Below, piece by piece: positions 1 through 10,891 of a stretch of DNA of 64,000 bases. The stretch covers positions 12,128,501 through 12,192,500 of the forward strand of contig CM076960.1 in NCBI GenBank assembly GCA_039566865.1, written 5' to 3'. Positions within the stretch are counted from its first letter, which is position 1; each line of letters opens with the position of its first letter. Source of the DNA: Aurelia coerulea. Taxonomy: Eukaryota > Cnidaria > Scyphozoa > Semaeostomeae > Ulmaridae. A program made the translations under genes and the position numbers. The notes under the pieces were generated by a model. That model was not told where the DNA came from and made no database searches. It was given only the letters and a program-made list of their open reading frames with translations.

Positions 1-1640
1 TACTATAGTTTCTTATAAGCGGTTTCTTTAAAACAATGAATGCATTTGGTAAGGAGGGTAAACTTTAGAAATAACCCTTCAAGGTTAACATTGTATAACT
101 CAACTCAGACTTGCGTAAATCCCATTTTCCAATCAGTGGAATGTTCTGAGCAGACGGAAATTCTTTTGTTTACAAGTGAAAATTTCGCTTGCAAGTGAAT
201 AGAAATTTAGGGTTGAAGGTCGGTATCATGCTACACTACTCAGAGTACTTCATCTTTTTTTCTCCATGTCAACAATAGCTGAGCCAAGGACGCGAGAAAT
301 CCCCACTCTTACTCCGCAATGGAAAATACAACTCTTCAGCCATGTTTCCAAAGATTTATGAGGGACATTGAGGAAAGGAAGGGTCGCTGAAATTAATCGC
401 ACACATTTCGGTATAATTCTAAAAAGCTAGCAAATGTACGGTATAAAAATCTTCAAATTTTGGAAGTTACTGGTTTTAAAAATCTTTGAGAAATCCTACA
501 AAATCTCAAAAATCTTGCAAAATCCCAAACAATCTTTGAAAATCCCCAGAAATCTCAAAAATCTTTCAAAATCTTTCAAAATATTTAAAATCTTAAGAAA
601 TCTTTAAAAAATCTCAAAAACCTTCCTTCTTTTTCATTCGCTCGGCACCTTGCGGTTTGACATTTTTGAAATATGCTTAGATTTTTCAGAAGTCCTGTCT
701 CTAGAGAGGAAATCTACAATGAAACCAAAGCAAAGTGGCTTCTGATTGAGATTTAAGGTTATGAAGTCTCAATGCTGCTAATTGCTATTTTCATCGCCCA
801 TTATGCCCATCAGTTTACCAGATAAGGTTCCAATCGCTTCAAGATATCAAAATGCAAAACTTATTTAAAAAACACCGATTTGGGTTAAAATTTTACTTAC
901 TGACTTGGAAAATCATCGAAACCCAAAAAAACGCAGCATTATATTTAGAAATTTTCAGTTTAGAAACTATGCCAAAACTCATCCATCCAATCACAAGAGC
1001 TAAGGCAAGATTTAGAACAACTCGAAGCATGTATTTCAATTGCCAAAACTCGAAGTTTAGGTTAATTCTTATTGATAATTTTGTGTTCAAAGTACCAAAT
1101 GATAAACAAAGAACAATAATTAAAACTGTTTTTCTTATTGAAACTTTTTACAGGAGAGTAGCGTTCGTTGTTTCTCCTGCCGCCATAATGGGCGACGCTC
1201 GAAGAAAACGACGTTTTTACCCCCTCCTTTAAAATATTCTAAAATCAATATAAAGAGTTTACATAGAAAGTCAATACTCTGTAATCTTGTTCTCCATTAG
1301 TTGGTGATATAATCTGGCTATTTGGTTTTTCATTAATTGATCTTTTTGGATCTAACTCAGAACTTCACGAGGACATGGGCATAATGGGCGACACCACTCT
1401 AGTTATTGTAACCTATTAGCCATTTCAATGTTTGTGAGGGTACTCAAGAATTCCATTCCAACGACAGATTTGATATCACGGGGTTAGAAAGAGGCGATTT
1501 GATTGACTGATTACTGTGAAACTCGGTAAGGATTTGAACGGTATGCTACTGGTTATTTACTTCAGTCATCAGTTAGCAAGATGAAGAGGAGAGATTTTTG
1601 CTATTTATCTATAAATAAAAGCCATGAAGCACATTCCTGT
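1..1640. other. No gene seen; AT-rich non-coding DNA
   Basis: Only short, composition-driven open frames occur here. The first 40 bases contain TTTCTTATAAG-type words that recur near the ends of small MITEs elsewhere in the window (for example 29361-29750). The word GGGCATAATGGGCGA appears near 1378, a related form near 1185, and an inverted form near 795; I cannot assign it to an element. Confidence 0.6.
475..625. repeat. Degenerate AAAATCT tandem array
   Basis: About a dozen copies of a 9-14 bp word, AAAATCT followed by a variable C/T/A-rich spacer, run in one direction. Unit length drifts, which suggests replication-slippage DNA rather than a functional array. Confidence 0.7.
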
Positions 1641-1647
1641 GTATGTC

Positions 1648-1765
1648 CATCTTTTGTTTCGATATCTGAAATTCAAAGCGCTTTTGTCTGTAAACATACC
1701 AATCTTTTATTTTGATATCTGAAATTCAAAGCATTTTTCCCGCTTTGTCTGTAAACATACAAATC
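1648..1765. repeat. Two-copy tandem duplication (~55-60 bp)
   Basis: Two adjacent units each contain GATATCTGAAATTCAAAGC followed by TTTGTCTGTAAACATAC. The second unit carries a few extra bases. No reading frame is conserved. Confidence 0.75.
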
Positions 1766-1769
1766 ATTC

Positions 1770-3495
1770 ATGTTAACCTTCTTGAGAATAATTCAGTTTT
1801 AATCTTTCCTTTTCTTAACCCTAATGCACAGCGGGGGGAGGGTGGATTCCACCCCCCTCAAGGTATCATTTGCCGTGTTTTTAAACGACATTTTCTACCC
1901 CATGTATGTCCCCCAGCCTCCCTGACTTTTACTAATTATCTATTAGCCACATTTTGGTGGAAACATTTTTGAACAATAGGACTCACAGGTCACGTGACAT
2001 GCCCATATTAGGAAGGAGGTAGCATCAAAATCATTGTTTTCAATGATTTCAATGGAATTATTGGATTGAATTATGAAGTATTATACAGCAAATGAATCAG
2101 CAAACAAAGGGATTCAATTTGATACCAAAATTTCTGGAATTTGATGATGTCAGCATTTTTTTATAATGACATCATTTTGGCCGCCATTTTGGATTAATTA
2201 GCAATTTTTTCAAGTTTTTTCGAACTTTTTCAATGAAAAACACTCTAATGATACATTTGTCATAGATAATCACCATTTTGCACGTTCTTTTGGTCTCTTT
2301 TTACATTGAATAAATAAATCGCACAAATGACGTCATAAGAATCGGCTAATTTCTGCCAAAATATCATTCCAAAATAGTTATTTCCAATAAAATAATATTC
2401 TATCACCAAATATGTTGACAAACTGAACCAAAAACTGCAGAAAGTTCATGCAAAATCTTCATTAAACTTGAATTCAAGTTGGAAGCCAGTTTTTTAACAG
2501 ATTTTTAGCTTCGTGACGTCACTGTGACGTCACAAGGTGTGGCAGCCCCACCCAAATTATGCTACGAGCTACAAATTACTTGTTCTATAACTGTGCCAAG
2601 TTGTATTGAATTGGGATAAGTCTAAGGCAGTTTTCAGAAGGGGGGGGAGTGGAAAGCACCCCCCATAAATGGTAGCTCGAAAAAGCCCATATGGATTAGG
2701 GAGGCATTTGAGTCCATGTAGATAGCGCGCTCGTGACGAATATCAACTCCTATTCAATCATAAACCAAACGTTATCATTTAATCGCTATTGAAATTAAAC
2801 CAAAGAAATTCCCAAGGATAATGTCAGGATTAAGAAGCCTTTGGTCTCCTCCACTGCTAATAGCGTTAGCACTATTGTGTCATAACAAATGGCCGCCAGC
2901 GGTTTGTCAGCAAAAATTCAGGATAGCGTTAACCCTCAGCTACCTATATAGACTCAATGCCTTTAAGAAAGATGTAAAGCGTTTTGCTCTAATCACAATG
3001 CCCGTTAAAGGGGGGTAACTTAGTTTCCATGATAAGGGTTGGTGCCTTTATCTTAAAAAGGGTACCCTGAAAAATGGCAAAACCCGGTACCATATACCCA
3101 TAAATCCGTACTCTGTCATAAAAAAATGGCGTCGCCAGCCCAAAATTTCTGGGGTGGACAAACATGAGGGGGTCTGGGGGCGAAGCTCCAGAAAAGTCTC
3201 CTGACCACGTCCTTCAGACTCTCGGAAAACATGTGAGACGCTGTTTTTATTATTATGATCTATTGCGATATTTTTGGAAAAGCAATCATCGCAAGCAGCA
3301 CTTTTAGTAACAGAGGGCATTTTTGCACAACTAAAACAGAAAAGTACATGATATATCAATTTACCAGGAAGGAAAAGATATGATTTGAAATCAAAATTCA
3401 AGACGTTTCTCGAAATTTTCAAAAGCGACACTTCAAGAGGAAAACCAGAATCTGTAGCATGTAATGTAAATTTTTTCAGGCATATATATATATAT
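1770..3495. other. No gene seen; intergenic DNA with small hairpins
   Basis: Contains G-run/C-run hairpins near 1830-1858 and 2640-2665 and a tandem TGACGTCA palindrome near 2515-2535. A degenerate G-rich hairpin near 3160-3195 resembles the one found inside the hAT elements. No reading frame looks coding. Confidence 0.5.
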
Positions 3496-3527
3496 ATGTA
3501 CTCAAGAAAAACACATTCGTTTAAACG

Positions 3528-3549
3528 TTTCGGCGCAAGCCTTCATCAG
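3528..3549 (-). ncRNA. Hammerhead-ribozyme-like core (left end, inverted)
   Basis: Mirror copy of the core at the right end of the same foldback element, with the CTGATGA and GAAA boxes intact on the minus strand. Confidence 0.4.
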
Positions 3550-3721
3550 TATGACTTCTCAAATTCAACATCGCATACATATCAATTTCGAAATACAAAA
3601 CCATTTACGAAAACAATAGCATAAAGGAATCCTACTAAATACAATTGATAATTAAAAGGTGTACAAGTAACCGGTGTAAACAGAGGCGGCAGTAGGAAGA
3701 TGAAAGAAAGCGCAGTGTTAA

Positions 3722-4111
3722 GTACTGCTAGAGTCGGCGGCGGTGTCTGTCTCGCGGAAGCTGAAAAGAAATGTGTGTAAGAACCAAAACAGCAATAAAA
3801 AGATCCAAGAGCGGATGGGCAGAAAGAGATCCCTAAAGAATAGCGTGTGTCCCTAAAGAAAAGCTAAGCGCAAACATCAAAACAACAAAACAACCAAAAT
3901 GCAAGTTGCATTGCATTTTGGTTGCAAATTGCATTTTGGTTGTTTTGTTGTTTTGATGTTTGCGCTTAGCTTTTCTTTAGGGACACACGCTATTCTTTAG
4001 GGATCTCTTTCTGCCCATCCGCTCTTGGATCTTTTTATTGCTGTTTTGGTTCTTACACACATTTCTTTTCAGCTTCCGCGAGACAGACACCGCCGCCGAC
4101 TCTAGCAGTAC
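3722..4111. mobile_element. 390-bp palindromic MITE with TTAA target-site duplication
   Basis: By eye, the 183-bp arms (3722-3904 and 3929-4111) are perfect reverse complements around a 24-bp spacer. TTAA flanks both ends (3718-3721 and 4112-4115). The opposite arm of the host inverted repeat has a single TTAA at the same place (5277-5280), the empty site. TTAA duplication is the hallmark of piggyBac and Kolobok transposases; the terminus GTACTGC does not match the usual CCC start of piggyBac, so family is open. Perfect arms imply recent insertion or correction. Confidence 0.9.
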
Positions 4112-5448
4112 TTAAGGTAACTCTGCTTTCCGCTCTAGTGCACAGCGAGATGCCGTTTCGCAAAACCACTCTCCTCAGAAAGCAGTTAATTTCTCCAATA
4201 TTATTCGGCCTATCGAAAAGCGGTAAAAAAGATGTTGTTCTGTATAATCTGGGCAATCGAAAGATGTATAAATCGCAATGTTTCCGTCAACCCTGGTTTC
4301 ACAAATCCTAGTTCAAATCTTTTTGCTAATTTCAGAAAAGTGGACTTATCTCCAAAACTACTCGAAAAATGTTCGATTTTTTTTCGTTCCATCTTTAGCT
4401 AGGTTGTTGATCTACAACTTTGCCAAGTCTGATTGAAAAAGCTAGGCTAGATTTCCTGCAATCGAATTTCGTATTTCTGTTTACTTTTCGACAGCGAAAT
4501 GGAGAAACCTTGGTCAACAGATTACCATGCTATGAAGCACGCTTGCAAACGCTCAGGCTTGAAATAACTTTCAGAAGTTTTTCCATTGGCAAACAAATGA
4601 ACGTCATCTTTTGGGAATACCATACGCATGTCTCAAAAGACATCCTTAGTGCGCTTGTAAAAGTATCATTTGCATCTATTATTGATTAAAAATTACTGAT
4701 TTTTACCAGCATTTTCACGAAACCATGCTTTGGGTGTCTTTCGAGATTTTCGTAAGCATTCACAGACTATCAATTTCTTTTAGAGTCCACAATGAGCATT
4801 GATTTTAGATCAAGAACTAATTTTTTTGCAAAAACATTCTACGGCCGTTCAAATTGTTCTGCATGGGCTAAACTGTTGACCAACGTTTTCCCCTTCGATG
4901 TCGAAAAGTAAACAGAAATGTAAAATTCGATTGCAGGAAATCTAGCCTAGCTTTTTCAATCAGACTTGGCAAAGTTGTAGATCAACTACTTAGCTAAAGA
5001 TGGAGCGAAAAAAAATCGAAACTTTTTCGAGTAGTTTTGGAGGTAAATCCACTTTTCTGAAATCAGCAAAAAGATTTGAGCAAGGATTTGCGAAGCCAGG
5101 GTTGACGGAAACATTGCGATTTATACATCTTTCGATTGCTCAGATTATACAGAACAACATCCTTTTTACCGCTTTTCGATAGACCGAATAATATTGGAGA
5201 AATTAACTGTTTTCTGAGGAGAGTGGTTTTGCGAAACGGCATCTCGCTGTGCACTAGAGCGGAAAGCAGAGTTACCTTAACACTGCGCTTTCTTTCATCT
5301 TCCTACTGCCGCCTCTGTTTACACCGGTTACTTTAACACCTTTTAATTATCAATTGTATTTGGTAGGATCCCTTTATGCTATTGTTTTCGTAAATGGTTT
5401 TGTATTTCGAAATTGATATGTATGCGATGTTGAATTTGAGAAGTCATA

Positions 5449-5470
5449 CTGATGAAGGCTTGCGCCGAAA
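5449..5470 (+). ncRNA. Hammerhead-ribozyme-like core (right end of foldback)
   Basis: CTGATGA (5449-5455), a GGC/GCC stem with TTGC loop, then GAAA (5467-5470) match the conserved hammerhead core. The following self-complementary CGTTTAAACG could form stem III, but the expected NUH cleavage triplet is not seen directly after it. It may be a dimer-only or inactive form. Confidence 0.4.
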
Positions 5471-5644
5471 CGTTTAAACGAATGTGTTTTTCTTGAGTAC
5501 ATGTATCTTTTTTATAACATATTTGATATATATATATTATGAAATATTATATATTTTGAATGGGAACAGGAAAAAAGCGATAAGGTAATCGGAAATTTTT
5601 GACGGCTAAATTTGTTTATCTTTAACTTAAATGCACGTACCTTG

Positions 5645-5715
5645 CACAGATTGTACACCTGACACCGGAGATACGAGTTCACAAAGTCAAAATCTAGGGT
5701 GCACATGAAACCAGA
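5645..5715. repeat. Inverted repeat flanking a LINE fragment (partner 7335-7425)
   Basis: About 75 bp including ACTTTGTGAACTC and ATCTCCGGTGT recurs in inverse orientation at 7335-7425 with scattered mismatches. The pair brackets the decayed LINE at 6200-7338; whether they belong to one element is not clear. Confidence 0.55.
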
Positions 5716-6199
5716 GGTTGTTTTTTTTTATAAATCTAAAACTTAAAAACAACAAGTTAATGCAAGTTTCTGTGGCATTTGCAGCGAGGAAAGACGCATG
5801 GTCACCGGGTCCTCACTACAAATGCAACTTACAATTTTCTAAGTAATATCAACAATAAATTAATAATAGAACACAAAAACCAAAAACAAAAAAATAAGAT
5901 ACATATGCACACTAAATTGGGACAAAGTAAAGGCCAAGGCAAAACTGAAGTACCCCCAAAACCCGCACAAACAGCCCACCACCCACCAAACCACAACCAC
6001 GAGCGCGCCGGCGGGGAGAATGAAACAATGGTTCAGGGACCCAACCCCGAGGGGAAAAAGACTTTCCAATTTATCATAGACTCCCCCCCCCAACCGATGC
6101 ACCCGCGGCAGCAGTGCGATCAGCAGAGACAGCCCACGCAAATTCCGGGAGCACTTCAGTCAAAAAAGAAAGGGTTAGGCTGCTGTTTTTCCAGAAAGT

Positions 6200-7338
6200 T
6201 TAATTAAACCGTCCAGAAGTTTTGATGAAAGAGATAGTTGCTTCTATGATGATTCTGTTTGCAAAGGTGCTTTCATTTGGGTTCCCATATAATAACAACG
6301 GACAAAGATCCTTTGAGTTCATGCTAGCAACATAATATCCGACATCTGAGACTTGACCAAGGAGATCTTGGCGCTGAGCTGTAAACTGGGGGCAGTGTAG
6401 GAGGCAATGCTCATTATCTTCCTTTCCTGTACTACAAATACAAATTGGACTCAAGCAGTCAAAATTATGCCTAAATCTGTGTTCATTTAGAGGACTAAAG
6501 TTAACTCGAAGCCTTGTTAATAGCTTGATACCCAAAAGATCATAGATGTTATAAAACGGGTTTTTCTCAGGTCTGATGATTCGAAGCAATTTGCTCTTGA
6601 AAACTGCAAGAGAAGGAGAATCTTGTACAGTTTTGTTTAACAGGTTCCACTCACATATTGTGTTATGGAAATAAGAGCTGGAGAAGCGCATAGTTCTACC
6701 TACATTTTGCTTAACAACGCGGGTTTCTTAAATTATACTCAACTGAGAGCTGTTCGGGTATCTCATTGAAAAGGTAATCTGGACTTTTTGGATGTGGTTA
6801 ATGAAAAGAAATGACATAATCTTCGGCACCACCTTCTGTCATAAAGTGTTTCCCATCCGAGCTCTACAAGTAGCCTTCGCCTACTTGTACCTACCCACGC
6901 TCCAGTAACAGCTAGTGCTGCTTTATATTGAGTCTGTTCTAGTTGTTGCGTAAGGTTCAGCTGCATATCAGGGTCATATTTATGGTAAATTATGTCTCCA
7001 TAGCCTAAGTGAGGTCTCACATAAAGCTTATAGGTTTGATCAAGGACCTCTCTTGGCACATATTTAGAAAGGTATTTTAACAAACCAATTCCTCTCCGTG
7101 CTTTCAAGATAGCCTCTCGAATGACTTTTAAAATTTAGCTTTGAGTCAAGAGTAACCCAAAGGTGCTTGTGCTCCAATTTTGATGCAATGACCTCCTCTC
7201 CCAATTTAAGACCGGGGTGGATTGGCTTATTCCTTTTACAAGAAAATATGACCTCCTCTGTCTTGTCAGCGTTAAACTGAGGTTTTGAAAAAGGTGTTCC
7301 TTTTCCTCTTTTTTGATACGAATAAATTTTGCAATCAC
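6200..7338 (-). pseudogene. Non-LTR retrotransposon (LINE) reverse transcriptase, 5'-truncated and frameshifted
   Basis: Three minus-strand frames in succession read as the thumb and C-terminal part of a LINE reverse transcriptase. 7338-7135 matches the stretch just after the catalytic palm, with frame breaks. 7107-6763 contains VRPHLGYGDIIYHKYDPDM and LGWETLYDRRW, typical of the thumb. 6691-6200 contains RLRVNFSPLNEHRFRHNF and a Cys/His cluster (CICS...EHCLLHCPQF), the usual C-terminal zinc region. The palm with its YADD box is missing, so this is a 5'-truncated copy. Minus-strand 3' sequence continues to an A-rich tail near 5730. The frames do not join without indels, so the copy is dead. 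Confidence 0.85.
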
Positions 7339-7469
7339 ATTAAAGTTGAAATTTCTGGCTTCAAATGCACTCTAAATTTGGACTTTGTGAACTCATATCT
7401 CCGGTGTTTGGTAGACGCTTTACCAGTACGGGATGTGTCATTTTTTGGAGTACATTTTTTAGACTTAAA

Positions 7470-7670
7470 ATAAATTTTAGGGTGTAATTTTTGGTAACAT
7501 CGCAAATGAACATAAATTTTGGGGTGTCATTTTATAAGAAGAACTCTTCAGGGTATTGAATTTGATTTGATTTCAGATACTTGGTCAGAATTTCAAATTT
7601 TTGTCAATGGCCCGTAAATTTTGGGGTATGGGCTCTGAAAAATTCATAAATTTTAGGGTGTGATTTTACA
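7470..7670. repeat. Loose repeats of a TAAATTTTGGGGTGT word
   Basis: Four or five imperfect copies of (T)AAATTTT(A/G)GGGTGT are spaced 40-100 bp apart. No gene is evident. Confidence 0.5.
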
Positions 7671-8088
7671 ATTTAAATGGCATACCCCCGTCCTCCGCTC
7701 ATTTAATTTACCCCTCCTCCGGGTGGCAGACGAATTTAAATCCAAGTTATGTGTATTCAAGTTGGGGCATAACAAGTGTATGCACTTGGAAAGTCCTAAT
7801 ATCCTATCGCTTTGTTCCTTTTTGCAGTCAAAGGGGGTAAAGACCAAAACGAACATTGTCGAACCTTTCAGAGCAGCAACATATTGCTTTGAAAATTCAG
7901 TCCAGGCAGGAATATTCGGGAAGTACTTATGAAAAAAAAAATAAATGAATTAGGCCCAACTTCAAACATAATTTTCTTGGCTATGTTGTGTTTCATTATT
8001 CTTCAGAGTGTGGTTCATGATATGAGTATGAAATAAATTTGAATTTTGAAACTTCATCTTTTGGTATTTCTTCCATTCTCTGGATCCC

Positions 8089-8151
8089 AACGTATTCTCA
8101 TCGGATCCGTCGCCCTTCCTTCCAGACCACTAAGATACGGAGAGAGCGAAG
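8089..8151. repeat. Direct repeat, copy 1 (copy 2 at 8402-8463)
   Basis: About 62 bp beginning CCAACGTATTCTCATCGGAT is repeated at 8402-8463 with only two or three mismatches. The copies bracket the repeat at 8222-8402, which suggests that unit inserted and duplicated or recombined here. Confidence 0.8.
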
Positions 8152-8221
8152 GAGGCTTCGCTGTCTGGAAGGAAAGTAGGATCATGGTGCGAAACGTCGC
8201 TGAGGGAGGAGTGGTGGGTCG

Positions 8222-8402
8222 ATTTTATTACTGTGCACTGCTTGTTGCTCAAAAAGACGGCTGAAATGAGCTCGGATTTTTCCTATATACTGACCTATTC
8301 CCTAGGGGCTACGAAACTGCTCTCCCCAGGCCTCTCAAGCAGTCTCGGGTGTGTAGAACATTAGAGTCTTGGAATTTCGTGAGACTTCTCCGGTGAGAAT
8401 AC
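8222..8402. repeat. Dispersed ~170-bp repeat (second copy split by a hAT)
   Basis: The block beginning ATTTTATTACTGTGCACTGC and ending CTCCGGTGAGAAT recurs at about 95% identity. In the second copy the first bases lie at about 10870-10891 and the rest at 13036-13208, separated by the hAT at 10892-13035. No RNA polymerase III boxes were recognised. Confidence 0.8.
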
Positions 8403-8469
8403 CAACGTATTCTCATCGGATCCGTCCCCCTTCCTTCCAGACCACTAAGATATGGAGAGAGCTTTGGGG

Positions 8470-9210
8470 GCCGCAGATCTGGACTAAACGAGAAATGGAG
8501 ACATAAAATAAACACACTGAATATTTTTCCAAACATCATACATAATATAGAGCCCCCTCCATTACTAAAGTAGAATAGGTTCGTAGAAGATCGGCGCCAA
8601 ATGAAAACAAAGAGGGCACAAATGTTATGAACATTGCAAGTTATAAAAGATCATCGTACTTGGAAAATTACATAATTTGGAGATACATGTGAATTTACTC
8701 GTTTTCTATCCTATTTCCTATGTGCCTTCTTGGGTTGAACTTATCGGTCTCTGACGGGTTGGGCTGGAGGGTTTCCCCCTAAAATTACATCAAGAGAATT
8801 TGTCTTTAAACACTAATCCTCAGTTCACTCAGATAGTTGCAGAAGGATGACAAACAATAATTATTTTGGAACTAATAATGAAGACAAATGAGAAGGAGAA
8901 CCCTCCAACCCAACCACTCAGAACAGCAGCTTAGAGCCGTGTATTAAGGTCTTTAGTTAGGCCCCCGAGTGGTTGAGAAGAAGTAAGCGATCCTTCAAAT
9001 TGCTTTTGAAAAACTCCCTGCAATGCTTGGTCAAGCAGGGATATATAATCTCGATTCAAAACCCTTGACGGATCTATTCTTGCCAAAACGATCCAAGCAT
9101 CAGAAAATGTTCTTGTTCTTCTCTGATAAGATTGCTCCCGCAATTAGGGCTTCAGTGAGATGCTATTATGATAAAAGCCAGTGTTGCTGAAAGAATATAA
9201 CATTATATAA
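8470..9210. other. No gene seen
   Basis: Ordinary AT-rich sequence before the satellite array; the open frames here are short and match nothing I recognise. Confidence 0.5.
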
Positions 9211-9214
9211 TTAT

Positions 9215-10395
9215 AGCCTTGAACCATAGCAATATGCCTTTAACCTATCGCTAGCGATACCTTGCTTCATGGCAGTACTTTGGTGCAAAAAACATAAAGC
9301 AAAAAAATATGACCTAAAACCGAAGGCTAGCGATGTCATGCTTAAACGCAGATCTTTCGTTGCTTGAAAACATGCATAAAATTCTATGCCTAAAGCTAAC
9401 AATGTCATGCTAAAACGCAGATCTTCCGTTGCTGAAAAACATGCATAAAATTCTAAGCCTAAAGCTAGCGATGTCATGCTAAAATGCAGATCTTTCGTTG
9501 CTGAAAAACATGCATAAATTCTAAGCCTGAAGCTAACGATGTCATGCTAAAACGCAGATCTTTCGTTGCTGAAAAACGTGCATAAAATTCTCAGCCCAAA
9601 GCTAACGATGTCATGCTAAAACGCAGATCTCTCGTTGCTGAAAAACATACATAAAATTCTAAGCCTAAAGCTAACGATGTCATGCTAAAACGCAGATCTC
9701 TCGTTGCTGAAAAGACATGCATAAAATTCTAAGCCTAAAGCTAACGATGTCATGCTAAAACGCAGATCTCTCGTTGCTGAAAAGACATACATAAAATTCT
9801 AAGCCTAAAGCTAACGATGTCATGCTAAAACGCAGATCTTTCGTTGCTGAAAAACATGCATAAAATTCTAAGCCTAAAGCTAACGATGTCATGCTAAAAC
9901 GCAGATCTCTCGTTGCTGAAAAACATACATAAAATTCTAAGCCTAAAGCTAACGATGTCATGCTAAAACGCAGATCTTTCGTTGCTGAAAAGACATGCAT
10001 AAAATTCTCAGCCCAAAGCTAACGATGTCATGCTAAAACGCAGATCTTTCGTTGCTGAAAAACATGCATAAGATTCTAAACCTAAAGCTAACGATGTCAT
10101 GCTAAAACGCAGATATTTCGTTGCTGAGAAACATACATAAAATTCTAAGCCTAAAGCTAACGATGTCATGCTAAAACGCAGATCTTTCGTTGCTGAAAAG
10201 ACATGCATAAAATTCTCAGCCCAAAGCTAACGATGTCATGCTAAAACGCAGATCTTTCGTTGCTGAAAAACATGCATAAGATTCTAAACCTAAAGCTAAC
10301 GATGTCATGCTAAAACGCAGATATTTCGTTGCTGAGAAACATGCATAAAATTCTTAGCCTATAACGATGTGATGCTTTAACGCAGATCTTTCGCT
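9215..10395. repeat. 69-70 bp satellite array, ~16 copies
   Basis: A monomer of 69 bp (some 70) is repeated head to tail with few differences between central copies. Each contains CTAACGATGTCATGCTAAAA and GCAGATCTTTCGTTGCTGA. The outer copies are more diverged. Because 69 is 23 codons, one minus-strand frame stays open through several monomers and encodes a repeating peptide containing DLRFSMTSLALGLEF. The 70-bp units break that frame, so I treat the peptide as incidental. Confidence 0.95.
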
Positions 10396-10399
10396 ACTA

Positions 10400-10883
10400 A
10401 AACATATTATGTTGTAAAGGGGCCTCGTCCATATCAACACAAGAGAAACTCTAGTTTTGATCCATTTATCTCAGATATACTTTTTCAAGTTAATGATAAA
10501 CAATCAGGGAATAAACATTTTTGAAAACGACATGTCTCGTGAGAGTTTCTTGTATCTGAATCTTGAGGGAGTTGACCTTTGGACCCATCATCACAGACTC
10601 GTTAGCGTTCACAACATAAATGCAAATTTGTTATGCCGAAGAAACATAAAGTCGAATTGAAACTCGGCCTAAGAAACAAATGTTTTCTGACATTTCAATG
10701 TGAATGAAGAGGATAACTTACTGCCTGAACTGCGGCAGGAGTATACATTACATTTTATTTCGTTTCAAGTACTGCAGATAGTTGAGACCGACTGTAGAAG
10801 CTTCCATGTGTGCATCTGCCTGCCTGAGGGCCTTAGGCCATGTCAGCGACGGGAGCAGCATTTATTTTGATAGAGATTTTATT
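10400..10883. other. No gene recognised
   Basis: A 67-codon frame (10457-10660, plus) has no recognisable family or signal. The stretch ends where the hAT at 10892 begins. Confidence 0.45.
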
Positions 10884-10891
10884 ACTGTAAG

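Larger units (their letters stand above)
3496..5502. mobile_element. Foldback element, long inverted arms, hammerhead-core-like motif at each end
   Basis: The left arm (3496-3717 plus 4116 to about 4535) is the reverse complement of the right arm (about 4865-5502), leaving a core of about 330 bp. The left arm is interrupted by the TTAA palindrome at 3722-4111; the right arm is not. Each outer end contains CTGATGA-AGGC-TTGC-GCC-GAAA, the core pattern of a hammerhead ribozyme. In animals such motifs are known from Penelope-like retroelements, so an inverted Penelope terminal-repeat pair is a reasonable reading. No reverse transcriptase lies between the arms. The open frames in the arms are mirror images of one another and are not genes. 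Confidence 0.8.

Noticed and set aside
4000..5336. Mirror-image 60-67 codon frames in the foldback arms
   Set aside because: Identical peptides on opposite strands are a consequence of the inverted repeat, not evidence of coding.
5449..5470. Fully functional hammerhead ribozyme
   Set aside because: The core boxes are present, but I could not find an NUH cleavage triplet in the right place; kept only as core-like.
9211..10208. Minus-strand repeat-peptide frames as genes
   Set aside because: They arise because the satellite monomer is 23 codons long; frame breaks at 70-bp units and the lack of start or splice context argue against a gene.
9215..10395. CRISPR array
   Set aside because: The repeats are contiguous 69-70 bp satellite monomers without unique spacers, in a eukaryotic context.
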